Notes: generated by a model from the sequence alone, not told the origin. Counted from the stretch's first letter, positions 9,896 through 21,807 are shown. The stretch is 64,000 nucleotides of DNA from Acanthamoeba castellanii str. Neff (GCF_000313135.1 NW_004457538.1:61998-125997); one strand, 5' to 3'. A program made the numbers and translations.

Positions 9896-12079
9896 ATGAA
9901 GGAATTCAAGGTGGAGGAGAATCTGGGCGTGCTCACGCTCGAGCAATTTTTTGAGCTCTTCTTCGAGGGCGAGTCCTTCTCGCAACAGTGGCACGAAAGG
10001 CGGGGCAACACAGGTGATCCCTAAGTCCCCTCCTCTCGTGATCACAACCACTCGCCCCATTCAATTAATTAATCAATCTACAACTCATTTATTCCTACAT
10101 TATTGTATTATGGATTAAATATTCTAATTGTGTATTATTATAATTTTTTTTGTATTTCTTCCTCGGGCAGATATTCACTTGGGTCCGTGGACCAAGGCGC
10201 CCGATGGCAACCGCAAGCAGCGCCTCATCCGCTTCACGCCGCCGCCCGCCGCCCACCCCATGCTCAAACGCTTCACCAGTACGCCATCACCTCACCGCAC
10301 CGCACGCGTGTCTTGTTTCCTAATCCCGACCAATTGACACAACACGACACGACACGACACACTACACAGGCAACGCCAAGTTCAAAGAGGTGACGCACTT
10401 TCACATCACACCCAACGGGTACGTCGTGTTCGGTGTGTGCGGTGTGCGCGGTGTGCGGTCGAAACTGACACACGACACGACACGACACGCACAGGGAGGC
10501 GATTGTGACGGCCGTGACGATGGGCGAGGGCGGGTCGAGCGTGGACCTGGAGACGCGGGTCGAGTGGACCGCGCGGATCGACGAGGCCGACGGCACCCTG
10601 CGCTGCACCATCGTCGGCCGGGACGAGTACAAGCGGAAGCTGTTCAAGGAGATGATGGAAAACTTTATGCGCGAGTCGACCGAGGCCGCGGTCGGGCTGT
10701 GGGTCGAGCTCGTGCGGCGGCACCTGCACCACCTGGGCTTCACCTCGCCCCTGCCCGCCCACCGCGTGCCCGGCGGCGGCGGCTCGCTCGTGTCGCACCC
10801 GTCGTCGTCGTCCGAGCGCGACGAAGCCGAAGACGACGAGGCGGGCGACGAGAGCGACGAGCACGGCGAGCCGACGACGGCGACGGCGATGACGAAGAAG
10901 ACTTTCGGCACCGGCGGTCGGAGTGCGACGGTCGTGGTTAGGGAGGAGGAAGAGGAGGAGAGCGACGACGATGACGACGACAACGCGCGATTCGTGGACG
11001 CTGGCGAGGCGATGCTGCTGGGCGAGGTTCGTTTTGGACAACGGCACACGACACGCGCGGCCGCACACGCACACGCACACGGGCTGATTGGTGGTGGTGG
11101 CGTGGGGGCAGCAGCACGGGGTCAGTACGGCGGAGGAGGTGGTGGTGCTGCGAGCGGCGGTCAAGGGCCTCGAGCGGGAGGTGAGCAACATGGAGCGCCA
11201 GCTCTCCAAGGCCCTCACCCGCGTCGCCGGTACCTTTTACCTACTATCGCTTCACCGCACACGCGCACCGCACACACTCACCGCACACACACACACCGCA
11301 CACGTACACGCGGCAGGTTTGCAGCAAACGCTTCAGGAGGTGACGGGAGACAGTGCGGCGTTGTCGCTCTCGCTGCCGTCGCTCCACCAGCGCCTGGCGG
11401 CCCTCGAGCACGCCCAGGCGTCGGCGGCGGCTGCGGCGCAATTGGCCGCTGCTTCGCCCGTGCCTTCGCCGGCCGCCACCAACGGCGCCCTTCCGCCCAC
11501 GCCCGACGAGCTCGAACAGGCCGTCAGAGACAGTACGTCGTCCCGCCACCGCACACATCGCACACACCGCACACCGCACACTGCACACACACCGCACACC
11601 GCACACGCTGATGTCGTGTTGTGTGGTGACCACCAGTTGAAATTGAGAGGCGGGTGTCGCGGAGGAACGGCCGCAAGCAGCGAGCGTCGCTCCATCGCGG
11701 CACCTCCGCCGCCGACGGCGACCTCGTCTTCACTCCTCCCTCCTCCTCTTCATCATCATCATCTTCGTCTTCATCCACACCACTCGGGCCACCACCCGCC
11801 GTCGCGACGACGGGCGTCGCCGGCACACAGCTGACGCCATCAGCCGTCGGCAGCAGCTCGACGCCGGCGTCGGCCAAGAAGAAGAAGGACCCGCGGCGGA
11901 AGTTAATGTGGGCCGGGGTGGCGACGCTGGTGGTGCTGTCCATCTCGCTGGCGCTGCCGCTGCTCGCCCCGCGGTCGGCCCTGCTCGACCGGCTCCTGCG
12001 GCCGCTCCGCAGCTTCACCGCCCTCTGGCCCGTCTCCCTCTCCTTCTCCCGCCTCGAGGCCGCCAGCCCCAACAAGTAA
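9896..12079 (+). CDS. VASt-domain (Aster/Lam-like) tail-anchored membrane protein
   Basis: This protein carries a VASt (StART-like) domain, the sterol-binding module of yeast Lam/Ysp and animal GRAMD1/Aster proteins at membrane contact sites. The start ATG at 9896 gives an immediate VASt beginning (NLGVLTLEQFFELFFEGES), then HLGPWTKAPDGNRKQRLIRF, a FKEVTHFHITPNG strand and the long helix KRKLFKEMMENFMRESTEAA near the end of the domain. An acidic/Ser linker (about 10800-11000), coiled coil (LEREVSNMERQLSKAL) and basic segment KKKKDPRRKLMW precede a C-terminal TM helix (AGVATLVVLSISLALPLL). No GRAM/PH-like domain is encoded upstream, unlike most relatives. Sterol transport is inferred from the domain only. 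Confidence 0.82.
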
Positions 12080-12385
12080 CCAAATCTATCAAAAAATAAC
12101 AACGTTTCTAGAAACTTCGCCCCCGGTCCGTACTCTGGCCCTTCACTTCTCTCCGAAACCCGCCCAGTTGTGGCGCCCTCCTCACCTTTGCTCATCATGA
12201 TGTTGATAGGTTTGAGTATTTAGAATAGGTTGCCTTGCGATTGCATTCATACGCAGACACACACGGCAACCAATCATCAAGCGCGGACGACCCCTGACGC
12301 TCCCCAACCGCTGACGCTCGTACCACACTCCACTCCAGTGTTTTTGAACTGTCGAACATCCACTAACGCGACTATCGACGCTCAG
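12080..12385. other. Spacer between VASt gene and small coiled-coil gene
   Basis: It should contain the 3' UTR of the VASt gene and the promoter of the following gene. Short frames here are not convincing. An extra 5' exon of the next gene could end at the CTCAG before 12386. Confidence 0.4.
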
Positions 12386-12986
12386 ATGTTGTTCGGTGGG
12401 TCTCCGGAAGAGCACTTTGAGGAAGACGACGTCGGCTGGAGATGCAAGGTACTGGCTTCAAGGATGGCACCAAGTACTCTGTTCCTTGTTTAACTGCACA
12501 GAAACTGCTAAAGGTAAGCTTGACGTTAAAGGTTCCAGGTGTTTGGGGGGGATGGACTTCAACCTTGGCCCTAACACCTCATATGGCGCGCTCTGGGAAG
12601 CATCCCGCCGGAGAGGAGATAGGAGAACATCAGGGAGAGATCATTCCCTTTCGCACCTTGATGGCGTGGGAGAAGCGTGGAGGATGGCCCTCTTCCGTCT
12701 TCATCTCTTCACCGGTACGACTTCTCTTCCGAGCAAGGCTGGAATGGATGCTTACTTCTCTACGCATTATCCGCAGGTGGTCTTTGTACCGCATCTGAAG
12801 AGGCAGGATTTCGCACGCTCTGTTGCCTGGAGCCTCGCGTGGGAGCCACAGCCGGAGCCGCAGGTAGTGCCTGGTCATCAAGTAGCGGCCATGGAAAAGC
12901 TCATTCAGCAGCAGCAGGAGCTCATCCAGAAGCAGAGCAGACAGGTCGAACAGCTCCAGCAGCTCCAGCATGCTCCACCGCAATGA
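12386..12986 (+). CDS. Small protein with C-terminal Gln-rich coiled coil, family unknown
   Basis: Three exons join cleanly, all phase 0: 12386-12448, 12502-12714 and 12777-12986, giving 161 residues. The first donor is AAG|GTACTG and the first acceptor is CTGCACAG; the second intron runs from CCG|GTACGA to CCGCAG. The middle part has a Trp/Gly-rich stretch (VPGVWGGWTSTLAL) and the C-terminus is a helix of EKLIQQQQELIQKQSRQVEQ type, likely a coiled coil. No known domain is recognised. The exon structure gives confidence that it is coding; the start may lie further upstream. Confidence 0.6.
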
Positions 12987-13084
12987 CCTCGTACTTGTTT
13001 CTTCTTCTCGACGTCGTTTAATGTCTCACACCAAAAGGGGGGAATAAATAAAAAGAAAAACAGGAAAGGCGCGCCAGCCGTGTG

Positions 13085-14680
13085 CTATGTGCGGATGAGG
13101 CGGATGGGGAAGTTCTCTGTCACCAGGTGGCCGTCCTCGAACAGCACCACCAAGTTCACCTGTGGCGTGTGCCGTGTCGTGTCGTGCGCGTGCGGTTGGT
13201 GAGATCGTGTGGTGTAAATCGATTTCGTTGGTCCACGCATGGTGGTCATAGGGTACCTCGAATTCTATTTTGAAGGTGCGGGCGGCGGTGGAGGGGCAGG
13301 TGAAGAGGCGCGGGAAGATCATGAAGATGGGGATCACCAACTGTCGGCACACGTCCCCCTCCGCGATCTGAATGTTCTGAATCTCCGTCGCTGCACCACC
13401 GCACGACACGACCAACGACACGACGTGAGCCTCGCGTGTGTGCGGTCGAGCGTGTGCCGTGTGCGGTGATTGTGCGTGCGGTGAATGCGTGTGCGGTGAG
13501 CGCGTACCCTCCTTGGCGAAACCGTCGGCGCAGCCGCAGGTCTCCACCCTGACGAGCTGGACCTCGACCGACTTGATGATGGCGTCGGCCTCCTCGATGA
13601 TGAGCTCCCCCGTGAATGGCCGCGTGATCGCGCACGTCGCCGTCGTCAGCTTGCCCGTGATCTTAAAATTGGGTATGCGATTCACCGACGTCTGGCCGTG
13701 TGTGCGGTCGTGCGTGTGCGGTCGTGTGCGTGTTAACAAACAGACATAAAAAAAAGATACAATTGGGTGGCGAGGGGGCACCTTTTTGACGTTTTCGATG
13801 GATTGCGGGGTGATGCTGAACGGCACCTCCTGGTCCTTGGGATAGTCCTTCGAGCTCTGCACGACGACGAACACTATGAGCACGCACACACGACACGACA
13901 CGACACACATGACACGACACGCGCGACATGACACGCACGACGCGAGCGCGAGGGGTCAAACCTTGACTTCAACGATGAATTCGAGGGTCTTTTCGAGGGT
14001 CTTGGCCATGAAGCCGCGCACGCAGGTGGCGCGGAGCTGGTACTGGATGTTGACGAACACGCCGTGGTAGGTCTCGTAGAGCTTCTGCCCGGCGAGCGGC
14101 TCCAGCTTGAACTCGAACGGAATCTCGGTCGTGCCGTCGGGCAGCTTGCCCGGCTTCGCCACCTCCACCGGCACGTACAGCATCTACACCGCGCGTGTCG
14201 TGTCGTGTCGTGCGGTGTGTGTTGTGTGTGTGTGTGTGTGTGTGGTGTTAGGAAAAGACACGCACGCGACCGCACACACCGCACACGCACTTGGATGGGC
14301 TTGAGGGAGTTGTAGAAGGCTTCGAAGAGGCCGACGCTCTTGGCGCTGAGCTGGAGGGTGGTGTTGCCCTCCATCACCAGCTGGATGCCCTGGTGCGACA
14401 GCGAGCCCTTGCTCTCGATCACGATCGCGCCGCTCACCACCTCCTGCACTCGCAAAAATATCAGATGAGATGATCGGTAAAATTGGAAAAGAAAAGAAAA
14501 GAAGCTCTCAAGTAATAAATCAGTGGCACTCCATCAACGTAAATCGTAATCTTCAATAAAATAAAAATAAAATAAATAAATTGTAAAGATGAATGGGGGA
14601 CAAAATCTGAATGAAGAGGCACGTACTCCGGGGTGATAGACCCTGTCCATCCGCTTGAGCTTAATGTCCAACGAAGCCAT
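13085..14680 (-). CDS. VPS26C: VPS26C (DSCR3), arrestin-fold subunit of the Retriever complex
   Basis: VPS26C pairs with VPS35L and VPS29 in Retriever, which recycles membrane cargo from endosomes. The start at 14680 gives MASLDIKLKRMDRVYHPG, matching the family start. Seven exons are visible: 14680 to about 14626, 14445-14293, 14183-13966, 13860-13781, 13694-13508, 13393-13258 and 13159-13085. Diagnostic stretches are LQLSAKSVGLFEAFYNSLKP, ETYHGVFVNIQYQLR, SVEVQLVRVETCGCADGFA, ATEIQNIQIAEGDVCRQL and the ending LVTENFPIRLIRT. The length, about 300 residues, is normal for the family and no key region is missing. The identity is clear from long conserved blocks; Retriever partners are not in this window. 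Confidence 0.95.
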
Positions 14681-14960
14681 TTACACTCTCGATTGTGTGA
14701 CCTCGCCCCCTCGCTTGCCAATGTCGTGAACTGTTTCTCTTTTGTTTTTTAATCTATTTTATCGCCGCAATTTTAAGGTGGCGGGCTTCTTCCTTCCCTT
14801 CTTCCGCGCCCCTGTCGCCATTCGCTGTTCCTTTGCATGGAAACACAGAAGTGCACCACCCCAACTCTGTTCCTTGAACACTGCCACAGCCCCCCCCCCA
14901 AATAGAAACTTCACAATCTCACCTTTCACTTCACTCTCCTTTGAACAGCCATTGCCCCTG

Positions 14961-15302
14961 ATGACACAACAGCCAGAGCACCAACAACAGGCCTTGGGGG
15001 AGGCCTTTGAGTTGCGGCTGGCCGTGGGTCGACCTACGATGCTGCTGCGTTGGAGCGACACGTACGCGTGGACCCTGACCGTCAGGCCTTCGGACACGCT
15101 GGGCCAGGTGGTCGACGCCCTGCAGCATCAGGGGCGGCCCACGCCAGACCGCCTCGCCGACGTGCGGGTGGCGCCCTCCGCCGACACCACCCTCATGTGG
15201 TCGCACACGGGCCTGCCCCACCCGCGCCGGGACGCCACGCTGGCCGAGAACGGCATCACCTCCGCCTGCGTCCTCCGCTGGGTCCAGGTCGCCGAAGACT
15301 GA
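14961..15302 (+). CDS. Small ubiquitin-fold-like protein, unknown
   Basis: A single-exon frame of 113 residues from the ATG at 14961; the same frame is open back to 14742, so an earlier start is possible, but the composition upstream is UTR-like. The protein pattern fits a beta-grasp fold: strand WTLTVRPSDTLGQVVDAL (strand plus helix), then TTLMWSHTGLPHPRRDATLA followed by ENGITSACVLRWV, echoing the ubiquitin layout of LIF-x-GKQLEDGRTL-x-DYNI-x-STLHLVLR. There is no C-terminal Gly-Gly, so conjugation is not expected. It sits between the 5' end of VPS26C and the 3' end of ARMH3. The fold is inferred from pattern only. Confidence 0.6.
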   Translation: MTQQPEHQQQALGEAFELRLAVGRPTMLLRWSDTYAWTLTVRPSDTLGQVVDALQHQGRPTPDRLADVRVAPSADTTLMWSHTGLPHPRRDATLAENGITSACVLRWVQVAED

Positions 15303-15496
15303 TTGGGCCACCAAAGTTAAAAGGCAAGACAAGCTCAACAATTCGTTGTAAATGGAGTGTGTTGATGATGTCAACTGGCAACCAACAATAAGAAGAGACT
15401 TATTATTATTTGTTGGTGTGGTTGTGTGTGTGAGTCCTCACACCACCCTGTCCGCGTCTTTCCCCCGGCCTTCTTCTTCGTTGTTCTTTCTGCGAC

Positions 15497-15739
15497 TCAC
15501 TTGAGTCTCTCCTTGCCCTTGTCCTGCTTGGGCGTCGTCGCGCCGCCGCCACCGTTGGAGCCGACCGACAGGATCTCCTCGGGTGGTGGTGGCGTGAAGG
15601 AGAGGTCGACCACGTTCCTGTAGTCCGCCACGATCGTCCTGATCAACTGACGGAAGAACGGCACCTGCAAACAGCGACGCGACGCGAAAACAAACCCTCA
15701 GCCTCAGCCTCAGTGCGCCGGAATTGCGCGTGTGCCGTG

Positions 15740-15778
<39 letters not shown>

Positions 15779-18700
15779 GCATGTGTTGTGTGTTGCGTGT
15801 GCCGAGTGGTGGTGGTGGTCTAAGGACAGAATTCTACCTCGCGCGGGTTCTCGAGGTAGGCGTCGTAGGAATCAAGGTCGTCTTGCAGGGTGAGCTTCAG
15901 GGTCTCGTAGTTGGTACGGATCAATTCCATCACCTGCAGTGAACGAGAACTCCAGTTACAACAGAGTGCAAACCACCGCACGCGCGCACGCACGCACGCA
16001 CACGACGCGACGCGACACGACCAACGACACGACACGCAGATGCATGGCACAGCGAGAGTGGAGAGACGTCACCTGAGCGGGTGTCGAGATGAAGTTCTGA
16101 GCGTTGGCGGCCTCCCACTGATCGATTTTGGAGGTGAAGTGGCGAATGATAGTGTTCATGTTCTCCAGATTCTGCGCCGTGCCCGCGCGGTCGTACCGAT
16201 CCACTGCAAACCAGAAAGACGAGGTATTAGCACCAACGCCGCGTGCGTGCGGCGGTGTGTGCGGTGGTGAGTGTGCGGTGGTGTGCGACGACGAACCGTA
16301 GTAGTAGAAGGTTTCGATGGCCTTGGCGTCTCGAATGAGTTCGTAGTAGAGGTCGTCGTAGTCCGAGGGTTGGGGCAGGAAGAGGTCTCCGTAGGTGATG
16401 AACAAATTAAATACAGTCGTGATCTGCACCAGACCACAACCCGCCGTCAATAAAAACAATAAATAAATAAATGAAATATAATAACTGAATTGTGCAAAAA
16501 ATGATTGAATTATAAAATACCTCAGCTGCCAGGACGAGCGTTTCGGGCTTTTCGAAGTACTCGGGCGTGGAGATGAACCGCATGAGCTGGAACATGGTGG
16601 CCCACAGCTCCTTCCACCGGTAGTTGAACCGCAACTGCGCATAGAGTCGAGGATTAACAATTTACAAAGTTGGAGAAAAGTGTGTGGCTTCGAGTAGATG
16701 ATGTACCTCTTTCTTCTTCTCGTAGCACAGGATCCGTCGGATCGTTTCCAAACATTTACTGTAGTACGTGTCGTGTCGTGTCGTGCGTGTCGTGCGGTGG
16801 CGGTGGTGAGTGATGAATCACGGGAGATGAGCAAGGGTTGTGGGCACGCACCAGTACAGATCGCTGGGCAGCTTCTTCTTGAGGTTTTGGCGCATGAAGA
16901 GCAGGAGCACGTCCAAAATGGTGGCCAGCACCGGTCGCTCCTTGAGCGACTCTGGCGTGGCCTTCTTCTGCTGTTGCATTGCATGGCATTGCGCGATATC
17001 GTGCGGCGTTAACGAAGGCGAGGTGCACGAGCACGTGGAATGCGCGCGGAATGTAAAGCGAGAAAGGAGGAGGTTGTTCTATACCTGATAGTAGGGGATG
17101 ACGCACAGGAGCTGATCGCTGTGGAACATCTCGTTCACCGTGTCGTCCTCAAAGAGACAGCAGAGCGTGATCAGCGACAGTTTCGCGTAGTACATCGATC
17201 GCAAGTCCTGGAAACATATATAAAAAACACTGTCAGACGACAACAACACTTGTTGGCACACACCACGACGCGGACCTTCATGTCTTGGAATATGTAGGAA
17301 CAGAAGATGATGAACTGCTTCAGCGTGAGAGGAAGCGAGGGGACGTCCTCGGCCGGAGGCTTCGCGCCCGCCGCCGTCGCAATCGCTGGCGTATCTTTCT
17401 TTTCTCCCTTTGCTGCGCTCTGTTTGGCTGTGATTTTCGGTGTGGTTTTTTTAACGCTTTTAGCCATTTTAAAATGCCAATAATAAGTACTAATAAATGT
17501 AAGAATAATGAGCGGCTACGAGACGACAGAGAGCAGCGAGCCAGCGACGTACCGGCATTGGCGAGCAGGCTGCCCACAAAGGCCTGTCGGTTGAGGTAGA
17601 CGAGCTCGTAGAAGGCCAGCAGCACGGCGCCTGTGGAGTTGGGACTGCCGCTGTAGGCGCCGTTGGCGGGCTTGGTGGCGAGGAAGTCGGCGATGTAGCC
17701 CAGCCAGCCGGGTGCTCGTACGCCCATCGCCGAGGCGTAGTGCGCGTTGCATTCCTCGCATACCGACGCAATGACGTCGTCGAACGCCTGCAGGCGCGAT
17801 TAAATAAAAAGCACGTTACAACCTCGATGAGCCCTGTGTGCGTACCTCGAATGCCTTCTTGTCTTTCAGCTCACCGAGTAATCGCATGTAGGGATTCTTT
17901 GATTCATACTTTCTATAGTTCGCGAATGGGGCGAAGTTAAGTCCACGTACGTACTACGACGTGCGGTGGTGGATGAAAGACACGGTACGGTACCGGTAGT
18001 TGACGAGGGTGACGAGAAGGAAGACGGCGTTGAAGGAGTAGTAGCCCATGCGCTCACTGACGAGGAGCTGGACCAGGGAGTCGAACACGGTCTCGTAGTT
18101 GATCATGAAGTACTCGATGAGCGTGTTCTGGTGGATGTTGGTGGCTGCGGTGGCGATCGACAGCAGCAGATTGAGCGCCAGCGTGCGCAGCGCCTGGTGT
18201 GTGTTCTCCTCGGCCATCAGCTCGCACACGGTCTGGATCAAGTCCTGCAAACACGTGTGAACCCAATTCGTCATCAGCGCCTCCGGCGTGAAACGTGCGG
18301 CAGTGCGCGTGCAGCGATGACGTTGGTATATACCCCAAAGATCTCGTCGGCCTTGTCCACACCGGTCAGCAGGTTGATGATGTCGAACCCGAAGTTTGTG
18401 AACTTTTTCTCGAAGAGGCCGCGAAGCAGGATTTGAAGCGTCTGTCACCAGAGAGTGGTAAGGACCAAGCGTCGTCATGACCAGGCTGCACCACCACAGC
18501 GGCAGCCGATTGAAGAGAGACCGAACGGAGCGAGCTCTATGATGAGGAGTGAGGTGTTTACCTGAAGAGCATGGAGGACTCTGATCTTCGTGCCATCGTG
18601 CAGCATGCGCACACAGTTCTCGAATATGAGGGAGACATTGGCCTGGTGCGTAGAAGAAGAACAACAAGAAGAAAGATGAGCGTTGGCGGGCAGGGTCGAT

Positions 18701-19192
18701 GGACGGGAGCGGGCGTCTTAGAGACGTACCTTGAGCACGAGCAGCTGATCTTCTGTGGTGTCCTTCACGCAGGTCTCGAGGAAGACGGCGTTCACCTTCA
18801 ACAGGAGCAGCTCTTCCCAGAAGTGTGGATTATCGCGCGATGGGTTTTGTCCCTGGCGACGCAAGCGCGTGAGCATGTTGGGCGCACTACAAAAGATACA
18901 TCGTGGAAAGATGAACTCGAGATTTTTGTAGAATCGAGTAGCGAGAGGGCAATCTCACCTGGAAAAATGCTTCGTATATATCGACGAATTTCTCTTTGAG
19001 GGGCAGCCTCGAAGCTGATCCTGCCCTCCGCTCATCGTTATTCCGTCGATGTAGCGTAAATGTGCCTGATCCGGACTGCAGCATGGGACTACCGAGAGCC
19101 GTTCCTCCTCCCCCTCCCCCTCGCACGGGCGTGGTTTGTGTGCTGGAAGACAGCCCTCCCCCTCGGGTCGGCGTGCTGCCACTCGCTTGCAT
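15497..19192 (-). CDS. ARMH3: ARMH3 (C10orf76/DUF1741) armadillo-like protein
   Basis: In animals ARMH3 binds PI4KB at the Golgi and supports PI4P production. The start at 19192 opens a Gly/Ser/Thr-rich leader, then the conserved body begins LKEKFVDIYEAFFQ. Conserved blocks in order are PHFWEELLLLKVNAVFLE, KIRVLHALQTLQILLRGLFE, NFGFDIINLLTGVDKADEIF, NTLIEYFMINYETVFDSLVQ, VLLAFYELVYLNRQAFVGSL, MYYAKLSLITLCCLFEDDTV, ETIRRILCYEKKKE, FNYRWKELWATMFQLMRFIS, FLPQPSDYDDLYYELIRDAK and IRTNYETLKLTLQDDLDSYD, ending ERLK. At least 14 exons are present. The C-terminus (TPPPPEEILSVGSNGGGG) is lineage-specific. The whole family length is covered. Confidence 0.93.
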
Positions 19193-19441
19193 TTTGATTT
19201 CCACGTTTCTTTTATTATGAATAAAAAATCCATAATTTGTGGTGCTGACGTGGCGTGTATTTTTCCTTATTTTCGTTTTGGATTTTTTTAGGCTTCGCCG
19301 GAAGGGCACAATAGCGCGCTGCTGTGAGGCTGCGGTGTGCACTCTCAGAGAGCACCGATGGATACACATCATCTATCAATCTATTAACAGCGCTTGGCAC
19401 TGCCAGACACGCACACACCACTAATAAAACAAACACAAAAG

Positions 19442-20297
19442 ATGAAGGTAACCCTTGGCTTCACCCTCTTCTTCTGGTGGTGGGGATGATGATGATGATG
19501 ATGCTCACTGGTCGCTCGTCTCTCACCGAAGCCGCGGCAGTGATGTCAGCAATGCAGGAGCCAACTTTACCCGGGACACCACCAACACCACCGACGGTGA
19601 GGGCGGCAGCGCCTCCTCCATCCTGGGCCGCTCCGCCAGCTACCAACGTCGGCCTGACCGTCGTCACCGGCGACATCGGCGTCTACGCCGGCGATCAGGT
19701 GACCGGGTTCAACCCGCCCGGCGTCTTCACGGGCGCCCTCCACGCCGGCGACACCTACGCGCAGCGGGCCCAGCTCGACCTCCTCGACGCCTACAACCTG
19801 CTGGCCGGCCTTCCCTGCAACGTCGAGCTCACCGACACCAACCTCGGCGGCCTCGTGCTCGCCCCCGGCGTCTACCGCTTCGCCAGCTCTGCCGCGCTGA
19901 GCAACGTAGCGCTCACCCTCGAGGGCACACCGACTTTGGCCTGAGCCCCAGCGACGCCTGGGTCTTCCAGGTGGGGTCGTCGCTCATCACCGACCCGCTG
20001 GCTTCGGTCATTCTCACCCGCGGAGCCCGCAGCAGCAACGTCTTCTGGCAGGTGGGCAGCTCGGCCACGCTGGACCACGACACCGCGTTCGTCGGGTCGT
20101 TGCTGGCCTACGCCTCGGTCTCGGCCAACGACGCCGCCTCGCTCGACGGGCGCGCCCTGGCCTTGAACGGCGCCGTCACCTTGATCAACAACGCCTTCAC
20201 CGTCCCCTCCTCTGGCAACTCTTCTTCCAACTGCACCGCAACCGCTACGCCGAGCTGTCGTCCCACCAACTCACCCAACTGCACCCCATATTTGTGA
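19442..20297 (+). CDS. DUF3494 ice-binding protein, reading frame broken
   Basis: The product belongs to the DUF3494 ice-binding (antifreeze) family, a beta-solenoid known mainly from cold-living bacteria, diatoms and fungi. The domain begins VGLTVVTGDIGVYAGDQVTG, then VFTGALHAGDTYAQRAQLDL, LGGLVLAPGVYRFASSAALS, and in a second frame WVFQVGSSLITDP, SSNVFWQVGSSATLDHDTAF and ALNGAVTLINNAFTVP. All family landmarks are present, but the frame changes by one base near 19920-19945 without splice motifs. The N-terminus is also unsettled: ATG 19442 gives a signal-like MKVTLGFTLFFWWWG then a stop, while the domain frame reads through LLLVVGMMMMMMLTG. Either two indels are assembly errors or this is a decaying copy. 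The tail is Ser/Thr/Cys-rich. Transfer from bacteria is inferred. Confidence 0.8.
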
Positions 20298-20420
20298 ATT
20301 ACGCATTGATGTAGACACACGCACCCGCTCGCATCACTCGTGCACAACTCAAAGAAATGGTTGAAAAAGAAACGTTCAAGTGTCGATCCGTTCCGGCCGT
20401 TGTGCATTGGATGGCCCTCC

Positions 20421-21807
20421 TTAGAGCAGCTGAACCGCGAAGTTGATGATCTCGATGCCGCACTGCACCGCACCAAAACCGGAAGCGTACGTGAGTCACC
20501 GTGCATGTGCGTGCGCGACATATGGCGATGGGCAGAGTACGTACCGCGTCGACGCCCCTCTCGATACGGAAGTAGCCTTCCTCGCCCCAATCCGGACCCC
20601 AGCTGCAGCAGGATTCGCATGGTGGTCAGCGCACGACACCACACGACACACAACACACGACACACGACACACGACACACGACACACGACACACACCCAAC
20701 GACAACTCGAGGCGAGCGCATGGCTTACCTGTTGGTGCAGATCCAGTAGGGGACGCTGCTCTCGATGCCCCAGCCGATGATCGACACCACGTGGTCGAGC
20801 GAGGGCTTGACACCGGAGCACTTCAGAATGCCTGCACAACAGGTCGTGAGCAAAAGGAAAAGAGAAGAGAAGAGAAGAGAAGAGAAGAGAAGAGAAGAGC
20901 GCAGCGCTGGCGCAGATCGCCGTCAACTTACCGCCCATGTAGGTCTCGAGCGGGATGGCGTTGATGTAGGCCAGCACGGGACCCACCTGGAATGCACAAG
21001 GCAACCGGGTTCAGTCGGAAGGGCACTCAATTTGGCTTGATTTTGTATGCCGGGCGGTGTCGCGTACGGTGGAGATGGTGTGCTGGATGGCGGCGACCTC
21101 CTTCACAGATAGGAACTGGGCACGGATGGGCTTGACCGGGCTGCCGTCAACACACTTGGCCGGGCAGCTCTTGATCGGACTTTGTTTTTGCACGACACAC
21201 ACGACACACACGACATCCGAGAGTCAGTGGTTGGTCCAGGAGAGAAGAGTTGAACAGTGTGTGGAGGGGAGCGTCACCCCCTCGGCAGGCAGGTGGCGTT
21301 GACGGAGCCGTTGTTCTTGAGCCAGCCGAAGATGTTGGACATGCTCGCGCCGCCGCAGCTGCCGCACGACGTGCAGCACGCGTCGACGTAGGCGCTCGAC
21401 AAGTCCAAGGGCTTGCCCGTCTGCGTGCGGGCACCGACGGCGTCAGAAAAAACGAAAAGCGACAGGACCCAAAGAAAGAAAGCGACAGCCCCCCCCCCGG
21501 GGGGGAGCGCGTACAGCAATGCAGCTCGCGACGCTCATGTCGTAGAGACCCTCAATCAGACCGGCGTCATCACTTGAAAGAAAGTGTAGTCGCCAGTTAG
21601 ATGGACAAAAAACAATAAATAAATAAATAAATAGATGAAGGGGTACCAGGAGCCGGCTTCGCGAACGGGCGGGATGCACTGGGGGTGGGCCTGGCGCAGG
21701 TCGAAGTGAGTCGGCGCAGCTCCGGGGAGCGGCAGCAACGGCGCCGCAGCGCCAAGCGAGACGGCCAAAGTCAAAGCGCAGAAGAAGAGGAGCACCGCAG
21801 CCTTCAT
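20421..21807 (-). CDS. Papain-like (C1) cysteine protease with shortened active-site loop
   Basis: A second C1 peptidase starts at 21807 with a signal peptide (AAVLLFFCALTLAVSLGAAA) and no long propeptide: THFDLRQAHPQCIPPVREAG follows almost at once. The exon 1/2 splice near 21651/21578 (TG|T) gives GSCDDAGLIEGLYDMSVASC, so the Cys sits where the catalytic Cys of GSCWAFSAVE is expected, but the preceding loop is three residues shorter and CWAF is lost. Later parts are LSSAYVDACCTSCGSCGG, LDHVVSIIGWG (His), WICTNS|WGPDWGEEGYFRIE (Asn) and the end CGIEIINFAVQLL. Introns contain ACACG and AGAAG repeats. It is more like cathepsin B/Z-type enzymes than the protease at 5586-6978. Activity is uncertain. 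Confidence 0.85.
20640..20695 (+). repeat. ACACGAC microsatellite in protease intron
   Basis: Tandem CACGACA units in an intron of the minus-strand protease. Confidence 0.88.
20855..20900 (+). repeat. AGAAG pentamer tract in protease intron
   Basis: About eight GAGAA units in tandem; on the transcript this is a CTTCT polypyrimidine repeat. Confidence 0.88.
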
